Shown here in pieces: positions 26,415 to 34,408 of a stretch of 62,917 nucleotides of DNA (position 1 is its first letter; every line of letters starts with the position of its first letter). The stretch is taken from the NCBI GenBank assembly GCA_944322935.1, contig CALUQO010000009.1, forward strand, positions 1 through 62,917. The letters are read 5' to 3'. The stretch comes from Candidatus Gastranaerophilales bacterium (GTDB lineage: Bacteria; Cyanobacteriota; Vampirovibrionia; Gastranaerophilales; Gastranaerophilaceae). The translations under genes and the position numbers were made by a program. The notes under the pieces are model-generated. The model searched no databases and was not told the DNA's origin. It was given only the letters and a program-made list of their open reading frames with translations.

Positions 26415-27452
26415 ATGAAAATGAAAGCAATTAGATATTACGCACCACAAGATATAAGATATGAAGAGGTTGATGTAAAAGAGCCAAATGACTTTGAAGT
26501 GCTTGTTAAAATAGAAGCGGCTCTTACTTGCGGTACTGATGTAAAGACATTTAGGCGCGGTCATCCTGTTTTGATAAAAAAGACTCCGTCCGGTTTCGGG
26601 CATGAATTTGCCGGAACAATTGTAAAGGTCGGAAAAAATGTTGTTGATTTCAAAATTGGTGACAGAGTAGTTGCCGCTAATTCCGCACCTTGCGGAAAAT
26701 GTTTATTCTGTCAGAAGAAACAATATAACCTTTGTGAAAATCTTGATTTATTAAACGGCGCTTATGCCGAATATATAACCATACCGCAAAGAATTGTGGA
26801 GAAAAATCTCTTAAAAATCCCCAACGGCCTTAGTTTTGAAAAGGCTGCATTTTGCGAGCCTCTTGCAAATGTTGTGCATGGAGTTGAAAGAACGGATATT
26901 CAACCCGGTGACACCGTGGGAATTATAGGTATAGGCCCTATCGGTCTTATGTTTGCAAGGCTTGCAAAGCTAAAAGGGGCAAAGGTCATTGCCGCAGGGC
27001 GCAATCCTCTTAAGCTAAAAATGGCAAAGGAATTTGCTCTCGCTGATGAGGTTGTTGATTTGTTGAAATATAAACATCCTGAAAAAATCTTTAAATCGTT
27101 TACGCAAGAAGGCAGGGGACTTGATGTTGCCGTTGAATGCGTTGGATTGCCTGATGTATGGGAAAGGATGTTTTCAATAGTGAGAAAAGGTGGAAAAGTT
27201 CATTTGTTTGGCGGATGCAAATCAGGCACTAAAGTTTCAATTGATACAAAACAGCTGCATTACGATGAAATACAAATAATAAGTGTATTCCACCATACAC
27301 CGCAATATTTCAGACAGGCTCTTGATTTGATAGCTGACGGGCATGTTGATGTTACAAAACTTATTACAAAAAAAATGCCTCTTTCCCAGGCCAAAGAGGC
27401 TATACTTGCTCATGACAGGGGTGAAGCTATTAAAGTTTTATTAACTCCCTAA
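26415..27452 (+). CDS. Zinc-dependent MDR dehydrogenase (second of tandem pair)
   Basis: Paralogue of the preceding gene, 345 aa with the start at ATG 26415. An in-frame ATG at 26394 would overlap the upstream gene. Catalytic zinc: TCGTD cysteine and GHE; structural zinc: CGKCLFCQKKQYNLC with the four-cysteine spacing intact. The Rossmann loop is GIIGIGPIGLMFARLAK. A GCGG-like FGGCKSG and the substrate region FHHTPQYFRQAL differ from the first protein, so the two probably have different substrates. No clear SD, so translation likely depends on the upstream gene. Confidence 0.86.
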   Translation: MKMKAIRYYAPQDIRYEEVDVKEPNDFEVLVKIEAALTCGTDVKTFRRGHPVLIKKTPSGFGHEFAGTIVKVGKNVVDFKIGDRVVAANSAPCGKCLFCQKKQYNLCENLDLLNGAYAEYITIPQRIVEKNLLKIPNGLSFEKAAFCEPLANVVHGVERTDIQPGDTVGIIGIGPIGLMFARLAKLKGAKVIAAGRNPLKLKMAKEFALADEVVDLLKYKHPEKIFKSFTQEGRGLDVAVECVGLPDVWERMFSIVRKGGKVHLFGGCKSGTKVSIDTKQLHYDEIQIISVFHHTPQYFRQALDLIADGHVDVTKLITKKMPLSQAKEAILAHDRGEAIKVLLTP

Positions 27453-27658
27453 ATGTAAATATTAAGTTTTGTGTAGTTGAATTTAAATGTCCAAAATACA
27501 CTTATAATCTACAGTTGAGGCCATACTTTTTTAAATTCTCGTAAAAAAGGTGGATTGAATTGTTCATTTGTCATGTTAAACTAGCAAAAGAAAAGATTTT
27601 TGAACTTCTAGTAAATGTAAGATATTGGAAGTAGAAAAAAGACTTGTGAAAGAGGAAA
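27453..27658. other. Intergenic region before the membrane-protein pair
   Basis: 206 bp, AT-rich. AGAGG lies just before the next ATG. I see no ORF, terminator or distinctive repeat. Confidence 0.4.
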
Positions 27659-28456
27659 ATGTTAAATTTACAGTCTAACACAGTAAATATAGCATCTAAG
27701 CAGTTCACAGGGTTGCCTAAGGGGGCAACGAATGATTCTATTTCTCAGTTCATGTTGTATCATGACTCATTGAACAAGAAGTCATTTAATCAAACAGATA
27801 ATTTTATTTTCAGAAAGACCGCTAAAAATGTTTCATTTGGCGGTCTTTCTTTATCAGAAGTTAATAAAGTAAAACAAACAAGACTCTGGAAGTTTTTAAA
27901 TAACAAAGCACTTGAAAAGTTTATAAGTATGGCTGATGCCAGCCAGACTATATTTGATGCGGTATTTGCTCTCGGTATTACTTGTGTGTTGAGGCCGGCG
28001 GCAATTATGGCACAGTCAAATGAAAAAAATAAAGAAAAAAATAAAAAAGCTGCCTCGCATTCCATTTCTTCCGGCTTAATAGGTTACGGCTTCGCTGTAG
28101 CTTTGTTTTCTCCACTTAAAAAAGCTTTGAATAAACTTAAAGCGCATCCGGAAGTATTTGCTAAAAAAGCAGCCAAGTTTATGAAATCTAATAAAAATGC
28201 ACAAACATTTACAATGTTAGTGAACAAGTCAACAGAAGTGTTAACAGCAAGCATACGTTCAGGAATTACAATAGCCTTAATACCGTTTATTGATAAGTAT
28301 CTTTTAAACAAGATTTTTGGAACTAAACAACTGGCAAGCAAAAAAGAAATTCAAAATACTTTGCAAAATCCGATTTATAAGTATTCAATAATAAACTTTA
28401 AAAACAATGCAAAAGCTAGTAAAACATTTCAGAACTTTACGGGGGGACTTGTATAA
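27659..28456 (+). CDS. Membrane protein of lineage-specific family, 265 aa
   Basis: Unknown function. The first 60 residues are polar, then NVSFGG (about residues 59-64) resembles the FKG motif of other proteins here. Hydrophobic stretches follow near 98-118 (IFDAVFALGITCVLRPAAIM), 138-152 (GLIGYGFAVALFSP) and 200-215 (SGITIALIPFID). The C-terminus ends FQNFTGGLV. Its stop and the next gene's ATG overlap by one base (TAATG), which indicates coupled translation. It resembles the 4384-5565 protein in length of segments and an IPF/IPL block. Confidence 0.65.
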   Translation: MLNLQSNTVNIASKQFTGLPKGATNDSISQFMLYHDSLNKKSFNQTDNFIFRKTAKNVSFGGLSLSEVNKVKQTRLWKFLNNKALEKFISMADASQTIFDAVFALGITCVLRPAAIMAQSNEKNKEKNKKAASHSISSGLIGYGFAVALFSPLKKALNKLKAHPEVFAKKAAKFMKSNKNAQTFTMLVNKSTEVLTASIRSGITIALIPFIDKYLLNKIFGTKQLASKKEIQNTLQNPIYKYSIINFKNNAKASKTFQNFTGGLV

Positions 28457-29400
28457 TGCAAATTAAACCTTATACATATACCCCTCAACAAAGACAAGCT
28501 TTTAAAGGTTATAATGCAGGTTCTGCGTCAAAACTAGTAAAAGACGTAAAAAGAATTGCAAATAACGCATCAGAACGTTCTACAAGTTGGCTGGCCTTGG
28601 GGTTAGGAAAACTCGCATCAACAAAACCTGCACAAAGTCTTGTAAATTATCTTAAAAACAAAAATTATCAGGAACATCTTGCTGCTTTTGTCGGATGTAC
28701 GCTGTCCGGTTTTTATATGCTCGATACAGCTCGTTCCAAGACAATAGAAAAAGACCAAAAAGTTCCTTTGATGATTAATCAGGGTGCTGTTTGTGCAATG
28801 TCTACAGTTGGCGCTTATACTCTAAATCATTATTTAAACAGAAAAATTAACCATATTGCAGAGCTTTTCCATATAGCAAAAATTGAAGATAAAAATTTAC
28901 AGCAAAAATTCTTAAAATTCAGACAAGATCCTGAATATGCAGATGTTATTGAAAGAGCTGCCGCTAAAAATCCACAGCTTAAAACCACAATTGATAAACT
29001 CAAAAACAAATTTGAATTTACAAATAACGTAAAAGTTTATCTGAAGGAAGAAATTAAAAAGCAAAAGGGTGATACTGTTGCGCAGAATTTCTTAAAAGAA
29101 ATTAAAAATATTACTGTAGAAAACGGTAAAGATAAATCAGAGATTGTAAAAGCAATTTATATAAAGAACATGAAAAACAGCAAAGCAATGAAAGCTGCAT
29201 TCAACAGGGAATGTATGAATAATGCAATAAAAATGCTTGCTAATGCTGATACTACTAAAAAACTTACCAGAATGATGAACGGTTTTAAAACTGCACAGGC
29301 CTTAATGGTATTTGCTTTGATTTACAGATTTGTTTCTCCGGTTATTGCAACTCCTATAGCAAACAGCATAAGCGAAAAATTGGAAAATAGAAATAAATAA
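28456..29400 (+). CDS. Membrane protein with N-terminal FKG motif, 314 aa
   Basis: Translationally coupled to the preceding gene. The N-terminus has AFKGYN at residues 15-20. Hydrophobic segments are near 76-90 (AAFVGCTLSGFYML), 110-125 (NQGAVCAMSTVGAYTL) and at the C-terminus (AQALMVFALIYRFVSPVIATPIA). Between them is a long basic helical domain (about 130-275). This pair and the 4384-5565 protein look like one family of helical, weakly membrane-bound proteins. No catalytic motif was seen; function unknown. Confidence 0.65.
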   Translation: MQIKPYTYTPQQRQAFKGYNAGSASKLVKDVKRIANNASERSTSWLALGLGKLASTKPAQSLVNYLKNKNYQEHLAAFVGCTLSGFYMLDTARSKTIEKDQKVPLMINQGAVCAMSTVGAYTLNHYLNRKINHIAELFHIAKIEDKNLQQKFLKFRQDPEYADVIERAAAKNPQLKTTIDKLKNKFEFTNNVKVYLKEEIKKQKGDTVAQNFLKEIKNITVENGKDKSEIVKAIYIKNMKNSKAMKAAFNRECMNNAIKMLANADTTKKLTRMMNGFKTAQALMVFALIYRFVSPVIATPIANSISEKLENRNK

Positions 29401-29449
29401 ATGTCTCCAAATTAATATGTTATTGTGATTAACCTAAAAAATTTATACA

Positions 29450-29556
29450 AAAAAAAGAGGGCTTTTTATAGCCCCATATTTTAATACCTATTTTTCCCGT
29501 TCCTTATATGTTTTAAGTTTATTAGAATCTATTAGTCTTTTTTTAGTTTAATTTTG
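29450..29556 (-). ncRNA. Small-RNA candidate B (second copy of the 55-nt core)
   Basis: Minus strand. Positions 29537-29483 are identical over 55 nt to candidate A. Downstream, GGGGCT (29476-29471 region) pairs with AGCCC around an A/T-rich loop and runs into a T tract (plus-strand A run at 29450-29456), a terminator of the same kind as A but different in sequence. Outside core and promoter box the two loci differ, which argues for functional constraint rather than a recent duplication. The nearest gene, 28456-29400, is convergent and does not need this terminator. Confidence 0.6.
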
Positions 29557-29601
29557 TTTATGTCTTATGTTTATATAAAGTATATAAAACTGAAATAATT
29601 G
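29557..29601 (-). promoter_or_regulatory. Promoter-like box of small-RNA candidate B
   Basis: Minus strand: CAATTATTT (29601-29593), 12-nt gap, CTTTATATA (29580-29572), 5-nt gap, AAGACATAAA (29566-29557). Gaps equal those at candidates A and C, and the distance from the last block to the core (29 nt) equals that of A. Confidence 0.6.
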
Positions 29602-29652
29602 CCTTGCCTAAATTGTCTAAATTTTAAAATGTTAACAAATATTACAAAATAG

Positions 29653-29711
29653 CACAAAAAAGTATATACTTTTTTGTGTTTATCCGGTTATTTTTTTTTA
29701 AAGTATATACA
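29653..29711. promoter_or_regulatory. 26-bp perfect palindrome and second GTATATAC site
   Basis: 29653-29678 is a perfect 26-bp palindrome with centre AGTATATACT flanked by A5/T5 and CAC/GTG ends. A second GTATATAC is at 29703-29710. They sit between candidate B (minus strand) and hppA (plus strand), so a protein bound here could control either or both. Confidence 0.55.
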
Positions 29712-29888
29712 AATCATATAAAATACAATTGTAACAAATTTTTAACATTTATATAAACTTTATTGTACCCAATACGAATAACAAAAAATAAAATATTAAA
29801 TCCTTGCTAAAAGCATAATTTATTGTACAATTGGGGTATGTGTAGAATATGGTCCTTTTGAGATGGAAAAGAGGACAAGGGAGAAAAA

Positions 29889-32342
29889 ATGGCTAACTTA
29901 CAAAAATGGTCAGGTTTGCTAAAAGGCGGTGTTTTATCTGCATTCGCTACATTTTTAGCTGCCAACTGCGCTTTCGCAGGTGAAGCCGATTTGGTTGTGC
30001 CGAATTTGGCTGCTGACTCACACAGCTTTAATCTGCTGCTGGTGGGTATTGGTATTTCTGTACTTGGCTTAGTTTTTGGCTTAATTGAGTTTATCAAAGT
30101 CAAAAACTACAAAGTCCACTCTGCTATGGCAGAAATAGGAAATACTATTTTTGAAACTTGTAAGACTTACCTTATTCAACAGGGTAAATTCTTACTTGCA
30201 TTGGAAATCTTAATCGGTTGCTGTATTGCATTCTACTTTGGCGGATTGCAACACATGGGACTTAAAGGGGTATTGATTATCCTTGCATGGTCTGTAATCG
30301 GTATTTTAGGATCTTACGGTGTAGCATGGTTCGGTATCAGAATGAACACTTTGGCTAACGCAAGAACAGCATTTGCTTCTTTGGAAGCTAAACCTTTAAA
30401 AGTTTTGAACATTCCTTTAAAAGCAGGTATGAGTATCGGTGTATTGCTCGTTAGCGTTGAGTTAATCATGATGCTTATCATTCTTCTGTTTGTTCCGGGT
30501 GAACTTGCAGGGGCTTGCTTTATCGGTTTTGCTATCGGTGAATCTCTCGGTGCTTCTGCGCTTCGTGTAGCCGGTGGTATCTTTACAAAAATTGCCGATA
30601 TCGGTTCTGACCTGATGAAAATTCAGTTCAAAATCAAAGAAGATGACCCGAGAAACCCCGGTGTTATTGCTGACTGTACAGGTGACAACGCTGGTGACTC
30701 TATCGGACCTACAGCTGACGGTTTTGAAACTTACGGTGTAACTGGTGTTGCTCTCGTTTCTTTCATTCTGTTGGGTGTATTCCCTGAATACCAGATTCAA
30801 TTGTTAACCTGGATCTTTACAATGAGATTCTTAATGATTGTTACTTCAGTAGTTGCATACTGGGTAAACACAGGTTTGACTCAGCTTTTATTCGGCAAGG
30901 CTGAAAAAGTGGACTTTGAAAAACCATTAACAAACCTTGTTTGGATTACATCAATTTTATCAATTTTGATGACTTTCGGTGTATCTAAATGGTTATTGGC
31001 ATCAATGGGTGAAAACCTCTGGTGGGTATTAGCAGGTATTATCTCTTGCGGTACTTTGGGTGCAGCATTGATTCCTGAATTTACAAAAATATTCACAAGC
31101 CCGAATGCTTTGCACACAAAAGAAGTTGTTACAGCTTCACGTGAAGGCGGTTCATCTTTAACAATTCTTTCCGGTATTGTTTCAGGTAACTTCTCAGGCT
31201 TCTGGATTGGTATGGTAATCGTATTCTTAATGGGATTATCTTACTACTTCAGTACAATGATTCCGGAAACAGTAATGATTTATGCATCAGTATTCGCTTT
31301 CGGTCTTGTTGCTTTCGGTTTCTTAGGAATGGGCCCTGTTACAATTGCTGTTGACAGCTACGGCCCTGTAACAGACAACGCTCAATCAGTTTACGAACTC
31401 TCTTTAATCGAACAAAGAGAAGGCGTTGCTGAAGAAATCGAAAAAGAATTCGGCTTCAAACCGAACTTTGATGTTGCAAAACAACAGTTAGAAGAAAATG
31501 ATGGTGCCGGCAATACATTTAAAGCTACTTCAAAACCTGTACTTATCGGTACAGCAGTAGTTGGTGCCACTACAATGATTTTCTCATTGATTCTTGTAAT
31601 CAAAAATACTCTGGGTATAGAACCTGAAGCTGTATTGAACGTACTTAACCCGTACACATTGCTCGGTTTCTTAGCCGGTGGTGCGGTTATTTACTGGTTC
31701 TCAGGTGCTTCTATGCAGGCTGTTACAACAGGTGCATACAGAGCCGTTGAATACATCAAACGCCACATCAAAATCGACGATGAAAGCGTTAAAACAGCTA
31801 ACGTTGCAAACTCTAAAGAAGTTGTTAAAATCTGTACTCAATACGCACAAAAAGGTATGGTTAACATCTTCATAGCATTGTTTGCTTTTGCTTTAGCATT
31901 TGCTTGTTTATCAGCACCCGGATGCAAAACAGTTGCTCCTGTAGCATTCTTTGTAAGCTACTTGATTGCAATTGCTGTATTCGGCTTGTTCCAGGCTGTA
32001 TTTATGGCTAACGCCGGCGGTTGCTGGGACAACGCTAAGAAAATCGTTGAATGCGATCTTTGCGAAAAAGGTACACCTCTGCACGATGCTACAGTCGTTG
32101 GTGACACAGTTGGTGACCCGTTCAAAGATACTTCATCAGTAGCTATGAACCCGATTATCAAGTTCACTACTTTATTTGGTTTATTAGCTATGGAAATCTC
32201 TATCAACGAATCATTCAGACATATCGCACCTGTTGCAGGCTGGATATTCCTGATTATTGCGCTGGTATTTGTATGGAGATCATTCTATGCAATGAGAATT
32301 CCTGAAAAATCAGCTGATGAATATGCTAAGGAAGAAAACTAA
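29889..32342 (+). CDS. hppA: Membrane-bound ion-translocating pyrophosphatase (K+-independent type)
   Basis: Hydrolyses pyrophosphate and pumps protons (or Na+) across the membrane, conserving energy from biosynthetic PPi. The 817 aa carry about 16 membrane helices. Catalytic motifs are EDDPRNPGVIADCTGDNAGDS with GPTADGFETYG (about 250-285), GPVTDNAQSVYE (about 490-500), GCWDNAKKIVE and GDTVGDPFKDTSS (about 735-745). The GNTFKA motif (about 540-545) has Lys where K+-dependent enzymes have Ala, so a K+-independent, probably H+-pumping type is inferred. The usual DVGADLVGKVE reads DIGSDLMKIQF, marking a divergent clade. The start has AAGGGAG. A long upstream region with palindromes and a strong terminator suggest a separately regulated single gene. 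Confidence 0.95.
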   Translation: MANLQKWSGLLKGGVLSAFATFLAANCAFAGEADLVVPNLAADSHSFNLLLVGIGISVLGLVFGLIEFIKVKNYKVHSAMAEIGNTIFETCKTYLIQQGKFLLALEILIGCCIAFYFGGLQHMGLKGVLIILAWSVIGILGSYGVAWFGIRMNTLANARTAFASLEAKPLKVLNIPLKAGMSIGVLLVSVELIMMLIILLFVPGELAGACFIGFAIGESLGASALRVAGGIFTKIADIGSDLMKIQFKIKEDDPRNPGVIADCTGDNAGDSIGPTADGFETYGVTGVALVSFILLGVFPEYQIQLLTWIFTMRFLMIVTSVVAYWVNTGLTQLLFGKAEKVDFEKPLTNLVWITSILSILMTFGVSKWLLASMGENLWWVLAGIISCGTLGAALIPEFTKIFTSPNALHTKEVVTASREGGSSLTILSGIVSGNFSGFWIGMVIVFLMGLSYYFSTMIPETVMIYASVFAFGLVAFGFLGMGPVTIAVDSYGPVTDNAQSVYELSLIEQREGVAEEIEKEFGFKPNFDVAKQQLEENDGAGNTFKATSKPVLIGTAVVGATTMIFSLILVIKNTLGIEPEAVLNVLNPYTLLGFLAGGAVIYWFSGASMQAVTTGAYRAVEYIKRHIKIDDESVKTANVANSKEVVKICTQYAQKGMVNIFIALFAFALAFACLSAPGCKTVAPVAFFVSYLIAIAVFGLFQAVFMANAGGCWDNAKKIVECDLCEKGTPLHDATVVGDTVGDPFKDTSSVAMNPIIKFTTLFGLLAMEISINESFRHIAPVAGWIFLIIALVFVWRSFYAMRIPEKSADEYAKEEN

Positions 32343-32364
32343 TTATTAGTTGATTTAATAGGAC

Positions 32365-32398
32365 AAAGCCCTTTGAGTTCTACTCAGAGGGCTTTTTT
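32365..32398 (+). terminator. Rho-independent terminator of hppA
   Basis: AAGCCCTTTGAG (32366-32377) pairs with CTCAGAGGGCTT (32383-32394), loop TTCTA, then a T run. Confidence 0.9.
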
Positions 32399-32427
32399 AT
32401 ATGATTATGTAAGGTATTGCTATAAGT

Positions 32428-32742
32428 TTATTTTTTTGACTTTATTTCTTTAATTTTATTTTCTGCTTCCTGTATTTTTAGCAGGTTAAAAATTCCCATC
32501 AATCTTTGTACTGAGATTAACCCGTCAGAAATAACTTCTGTTGTGTATGATGCCGTTTTTTTGTCATTTGTATATAGGTCAAATGTTCTTAACTCCGGTG
32601 CATATTCCGACGGGGTTGATAAAACTATTTTATGCTTTGTATCATTTTTAGTGCGTAATTCGAATACTGATTTTACTACATCGGATGCGTCCGGCGCTAT
32701 AAATTTTGCTTTAAAAGACACATTTGAGGATGGAATGTTCAT
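32428..32742 (-). CDS. Small hypothetical protein with N-terminal SFKA motif
   Basis: 104 aa from the ATG at 32742, which has AGGAG eleven bases upstream; an in-frame upstream ATG (32778) lacks an SD. The N-terminus contains NVSFKA at residues 7-12. Residues 15-75 look strand-rich (KHKIVLSTPSEY, LRTFDLYTNDKKTASYTTEVI), then a C-terminal helix pair similar to the small protein at 20430-20633. Function unknown. It is convergent with hppA. Confidence 0.6.
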   Translation of the reverse strand: MNIPSSNVSFKAKFIAPDASDVVKSVFELRTKNDTKHKIVLSTPSEYAPELRTFDLYTNDKKTASYTTEVISDGLISVQRLMGIFNLLKIQEAENKIKEIKSKK

Positions 32743-32879
32743 AATTTTTTTTGCTCCTTTTGTTTGTTTTAAAAACAATGAAAATAAATTTTGTTATTTT
32801 TTATATTTTTTGTAAAGATTTGTAAAAATTTTCGAAAAAAGTGTTATAAAATCTTAAAATTGGGAACTATATATATAGA

Positions 32880-32969
32880 GGCATTATAAAAAAAGTTTAT
32901 TTTCTCTCTCTCTAATTCCTCTCTCTAATATGTGGTAAAGTTTAACCGGCGCAAGTCGGTTTTTTTTTT
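32880..32969 (+). ncRNA. Small-RNA candidate D (CU-rich)
   Basis: An ORF-less interval ends in a strong terminator: AACCGGC (32944-32950), tetraloop GCAA, GTCGGTT (32955-32961), T tract to 32969. Before it lies a pyrimidine run with repeated CTCTCT and ATTCCTCTCTCT (32900-32927), the kind of unpaired stretch that could pair with AGGAG ribosome-binding sites. A TATATATA -10-like element is at 32869-32876. The gene upstream is on the other strand and the next begins at 33115, so the terminator belongs to a separate plus-strand transcript. Ends are estimates. Confidence 0.5.
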
Positions 32970-33114
32970 GCACTGTTTTTGTCTATTCTTGATTTGTTGA
33001 GAGGCTATGTAACTTTAGTTCTTTATAAATAATATGCCTGTATAGATATTTATTTGAACAACCCTTGTTTTTTTTATAAAATTGGTTACATAAAATCGAT
33101 AAATGAGGATGTTT

Positions 33115-34389
33115 ATGTTTTTATTCTGTTTTTTATACAATCTTGTGATTATTCTTCTTGCGCTGATTTTGCTGCCTGTTATATTGATAGCGCTGGCTGT
33201 TGTGCCAAAGTTTCGTGCAGGCATTTTTACAAAACTCGGATTTTACAAAGATTTTAACATTGACAGAAATAATCAAACAATATTTTTCCATGCGGTTTCC
33301 GTAGGCGAGGTAAATGCTATAGAGGCTCTTGTGAAAAGGACGAGAGAAACTTTTCCTGATGCAAATATAGTGCTATCCACAACAACGAAAACAGGACAGG
33401 AAATTGCGCATAAAAAGCTTGAAAAGACGGTAAATGCAATAACATATTTTCCGTTTGATTTTTTCTTCAGTGTAATTGCTTTTTTAAATGCAGTTAAACC
33501 GGATAAAATTATTATTGCGGAAACGGAAATTTGGCCTGATTTTGTTTATCTTGCAAACAGAAGAAACATCCCGGTTTATATAGTGAACGGAAGATTGTCA
33601 CCGAATTCATATAAAGGTTACAAACGTTTTTCTTTCTTTTTCAAACCTGTTCTTGCACAATACAAGGGGATATTTATGCAAACTAAAGGAGATGTTGAAA
33701 GAATACTTGATGTTGGTGCTAACACTGATATTACAAAATGCATGGGCAATTTAAAGTTTGATATAAGTCCTACCCTGACGCAAGATGAAATTACGGAACT
33801 TGCGCAGAGTTTAAAACTCAACGGGGCAAGAATGATTGCGGCTGCTAGCACGCATAAAGGCGAGGACGAAATTGTTCTTGATGCGTTTAAGGATATAAAG
33901 CAAAAATTCCCAGATGTAAAGCTGTTGCTTGCACCTCGTCATCCTGAAAGATATGCAAAGGTTACGGAGCTTTTAAAACAGTCAGGTCTTAGTTTTGGAA
34001 CACGCAGCAATAATGATACCTTTGAAAATAATGATATTATAATGCTTGATACAATGGGGGAATTGATGAAGATGTTTTCCGTTTGTTATTTTGCTTTCAT
34101 TGGCGGAAGTTTTTCAACAACGGGCGGGCACAATCCGCTTGAGGCAAACATTTGGAGTAAACCTGTACTGTCAGGTGATTGTGTGTTTAATTTTAAAGAT
34201 ATTTATGCTTTTTTAACCAAAACTAACGCCGCAAAGCTTTCTTCATCAGCTGATGAGCTTAAACAGGACATGATTAAGCTGTTGAGTGATAATGATTTTT
34301 ATCAGAGGGCTTGCAATGATACTCAAAAAATATTTGAAGAAAACTCCGGCGCTGTTGATTTTGTAATAGATGTTTTGAAACAATCTTAA
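33115..34389 (+). CDS. waaA: 3-deoxy-D-manno-octulosonic acid (Kdo) transferase
   Basis: Transfers Kdo from CMP-Kdo to lipid A at the inner membrane, an essential step in lipopolysaccharide core synthesis; it shows that the organism makes LPS. 424 aa from the chosen start (428 from ATG 33103). A single N-terminal membrane helix (residues about 1-25) precedes the Glycos_transf_N domain with FHAVSVGEVNA, IVLSTTTKTGQEIA and KIIIAETEIWPDF, and a GT-B C-terminal half with APRHPERYAKV, IMLDTMGELMKMF and FIGGSFSTTGGHNPLEA. The first ATG is followed by AGG, and that GAGG is well spaced for the ATG at 33115. No other LPS genes are adjacent. Confidence 0.93.
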   Translation: MFLFCFLYNLVIILLALILLPVILIALAVVPKFRAGIFTKLGFYKDFNIDRNNQTIFFHAVSVGEVNAIEALVKRTRETFPDANIVLSTTTKTGQEIAHKKLEKTVNAITYFPFDFFFSVIAFLNAVKPDKIIIAETEIWPDFVYLANRRNIPVYIVNGRLSPNSYKGYKRFSFFFKPVLAQYKGIFMQTKGDVERILDVGANTDITKCMGNLKFDISPTLTQDEITELAQSLKLNGARMIAAASTHKGEDEIVLDAFKDIKQKFPDVKLLLAPRHPERYAKVTELLKQSGLSFGTRSNNDTFENNDIIMLDTMGELMKMFSVCYFAFIGGSFSTTGGHNPLEANIWSKPVLSGDCVFNFKDIYAFLTKTNAAKLSSSADELKQDMIKLLSDNDFYQRACNDTQKIFEENSGAVDFVIDVLKQS

Positions 34390-34408
34390 AAATGTATTGG
34401 ACGTTTCA

